Source: Oreohelix idahoensis (lineage: Eukaryota; Mollusca; Gastropoda; Stylommatophora; Oreohelicidae). Taken from it: a stretch of 64,000 bases of DNA. Location: the NCBI GenBank assembly GCA_024509875.1, contig JAMPIV010019097.1, positions 124,001-188,000 on the forward strand. The letters are read 5' to 3'. The notes beneath the pieces are model-generated. The model did not search any database, had not been told where the DNA came from, and worked only from the letters and a program-made list of their open reading frames with translations. Positions 62,950 to 64,000 of the stretch are shown here, piece after piece. A program made the translations under genes and the position numbers. Within the stretch, counting starts at the first letter, position 1. Each line of letters opens with the position of its first letter.

Positions 62950-64000
62950 TGTCATGAAATATTCTAATCCACATATATAAATTATTAGGTAAATATGAAG
63001 CCTAACAAATAAAATTAATAAAGAGAAGAGCAATGGTAAAATGACATTGCTGTCACAAGGAATGTACTCGAAATCCCCCTTGTTTTCTGCTTCGTCTGCA
63101 AATTGTAACGCTTTCACGTTGATAGTAAAAGCTTACTGTATTATACCCGCTTTCTTCAATGAAACGTGTGCTGTATTTCTTGGAAAAACATTGAGAGACT
63201 GCGTAATGACCTAAATTAATCCTAACATTAATTATATTACGTTACCAAAACGAACGAACAGATGGACAAAAGGATAGCGAGAGGGGAGGGCTGAAAATCA
63301 GGAACGCATGCAACACGCGACGCGCGATATACAAATGCTAGCATCACGCGTGTAAGTCTACAAGCACTAACTTTTTCAGACGGACAGTGATAAAATACAC
63401 TACCCTTTCCCAGAGTTAGGTTTATAAATCATAACAGACTCTTATTAGAAAAGATAACATTAGATGGGTTTACGTTTGAACACATAACAGTACCCAGACA
63501 GCACATCTTCCAAACAGGAGGTAGAAGAAATTGCATATTTTGAACGCAGCCACGTAGCTCTTTTAAAGTGGGAAAATTGGGTTCCTTAGGGCTTGCTGAC
63601 AAATAATATGTAAAACGTTACGCAAATAGTCCAGGAATTAATAAATTATACCCAAAATAAAATATTGGGGGTGCCTGACAGCATAAAATCATTTCTGCTC
63701 ATAAAATTTTTTATAACGTGTTTGAAAAAAACCTTACGTTACATAAATAGCCTACCATGTAAACTCCAAATTGATTGGAGCGCAACAAATGAAAGCCTAA
63801 CCACGATTGGTCGGGCTATAAATACTATCTTGGTTGTTAGGGGAAACGGGAAAAGGTAACATTTTTTCAAACACTTGTCGAAACGTGGCTCATTGGCCAG
63901 TCTCGCTGATATACACACTTGGGAGCGTTAGTTCGAAACCACTTGTTTAAAATAGCTTGATAAAGCATCAGTGCGTTGAAGCCAGCATATATTTGGCTCA
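62950..64000 (+). repeat. element C 3' LTR (runs off the window)
   Basis: Starts TGTCATGAAATATTC, the same TGTCAT start as A. Bases 63375-64000 match the 5' LTR from 56779. From the truncated 5' copy the full length should be about 2.4 kb. Confidence 0.9.

Larger units (their letters stand above)
56779..64000 (+). mobile_element. element C: Ty3/gypsy element (Gmr1-like), protease and integrase core lost
   Basis: A plus-strand relative of element A. The 5' LTR is truncated (56779-58752). A primer-like site, gag-derived frame, integrase C-terminal segment, RT, RNase H, purine tract and 3' LTR follow; the 3' LTR runs off the window. Gag and pol are close to those of A, but the LTR sequences differ greatly except near their ends. 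There is no protease: the knuckle is followed directly by sequence that in A lies downstream of the protease. The integrase catalytic core is replaced by unrelated sequence. In the roughly 620 bp where both LTRs can be compared, I count about 14 differences, so this insertion is older than A and B. Confidence 0.9.

Overview
The window is eukaryotic, repeat-dense DNA, most likely from an invertebrate animal. A mollusc is my guess from the mix of tRNA-derived SINEs, RTE/CR1-like LINEs and Gmr1-type Ty3/gypsy elements, but nothing here fixes the species. I find no convincing host gene, rRNA or tRNA gene. Almost everything with coding potential belongs to retrotransposons, and most of the rest is satellite, microsatellite, SINE or inverted-repeat DNA.

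Layout. 1-0.4 kb: a 39-bp tandem array, then old LINE scraps. 1.4-13.7 kb: one non-LTR retrotransposon (LINE D, + strand) split by a 9.3-kb Ty3/gypsy element (element A, - strand, 2700-12011) with 2.3-kb LTRs and a 5-bp target duplication. 14.3-15.0 kb: a hAT-like non-autonomous element carrying a 30-bp array. 16.7-17.0 kb: a MITE. 17.2-20.3 kb: a 3.1-kb minisatellite built from 7-bp modules. 20.6-23.0 kb: purine-rich repeats and long (GA)n/(GACA)n. 23.4-27.1 kb: SINEs and unassigned DNA. 27.2-32.3 kb: a large inverted duplication with arms of about 2.3 kb and a 256-bp loop, the loop present again, inverted, at the right edge. 32.4-49.0 kb: a second, more diverged long-inverted-repeat structure, interrupted inside a (TA)n tract by a 10.8-kb Ty3/gypsy element (element B, - strand, 34493-45269). 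Element B itself carries a 2.8-kb 5'-truncated LINE in gag. 49.2-56.0 kb: LINE 3' ends, SINEs and tandem repeats. 56.8-64.0 kb: a third Ty3/gypsy element (element C, + strand), cut by the window end.

The main result is that elements A, B and C all encode Gag, then integrase, then reverse transcriptase and RNase H, with protease before integrase in A and B. Integrase upstream of RT is the Ty1/copia order, but the domains have Ty3/gypsy motifs. This is the arrangement known for the Gmr1-like group. A is nearly complete, with a few frameshifts. B has lost part of the integrase catalytic core. C has lost its protease, and its integrase core is replaced by about 420 bp of unrelated sequence, yet it keeps a 678-codon open frame starting with gag. 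The LTR pairs of A and B are about 99% identical by eye although both coding regions are broken, which suggests recent movement helped by proteins from other copies.

The order of events can be read: LINE D, then A inside it; the 32-49 kb inverted-repeat structure, then B in its TA tract, then a LINE in B's gag. All identities are by-eye estimates. I ran no searches.
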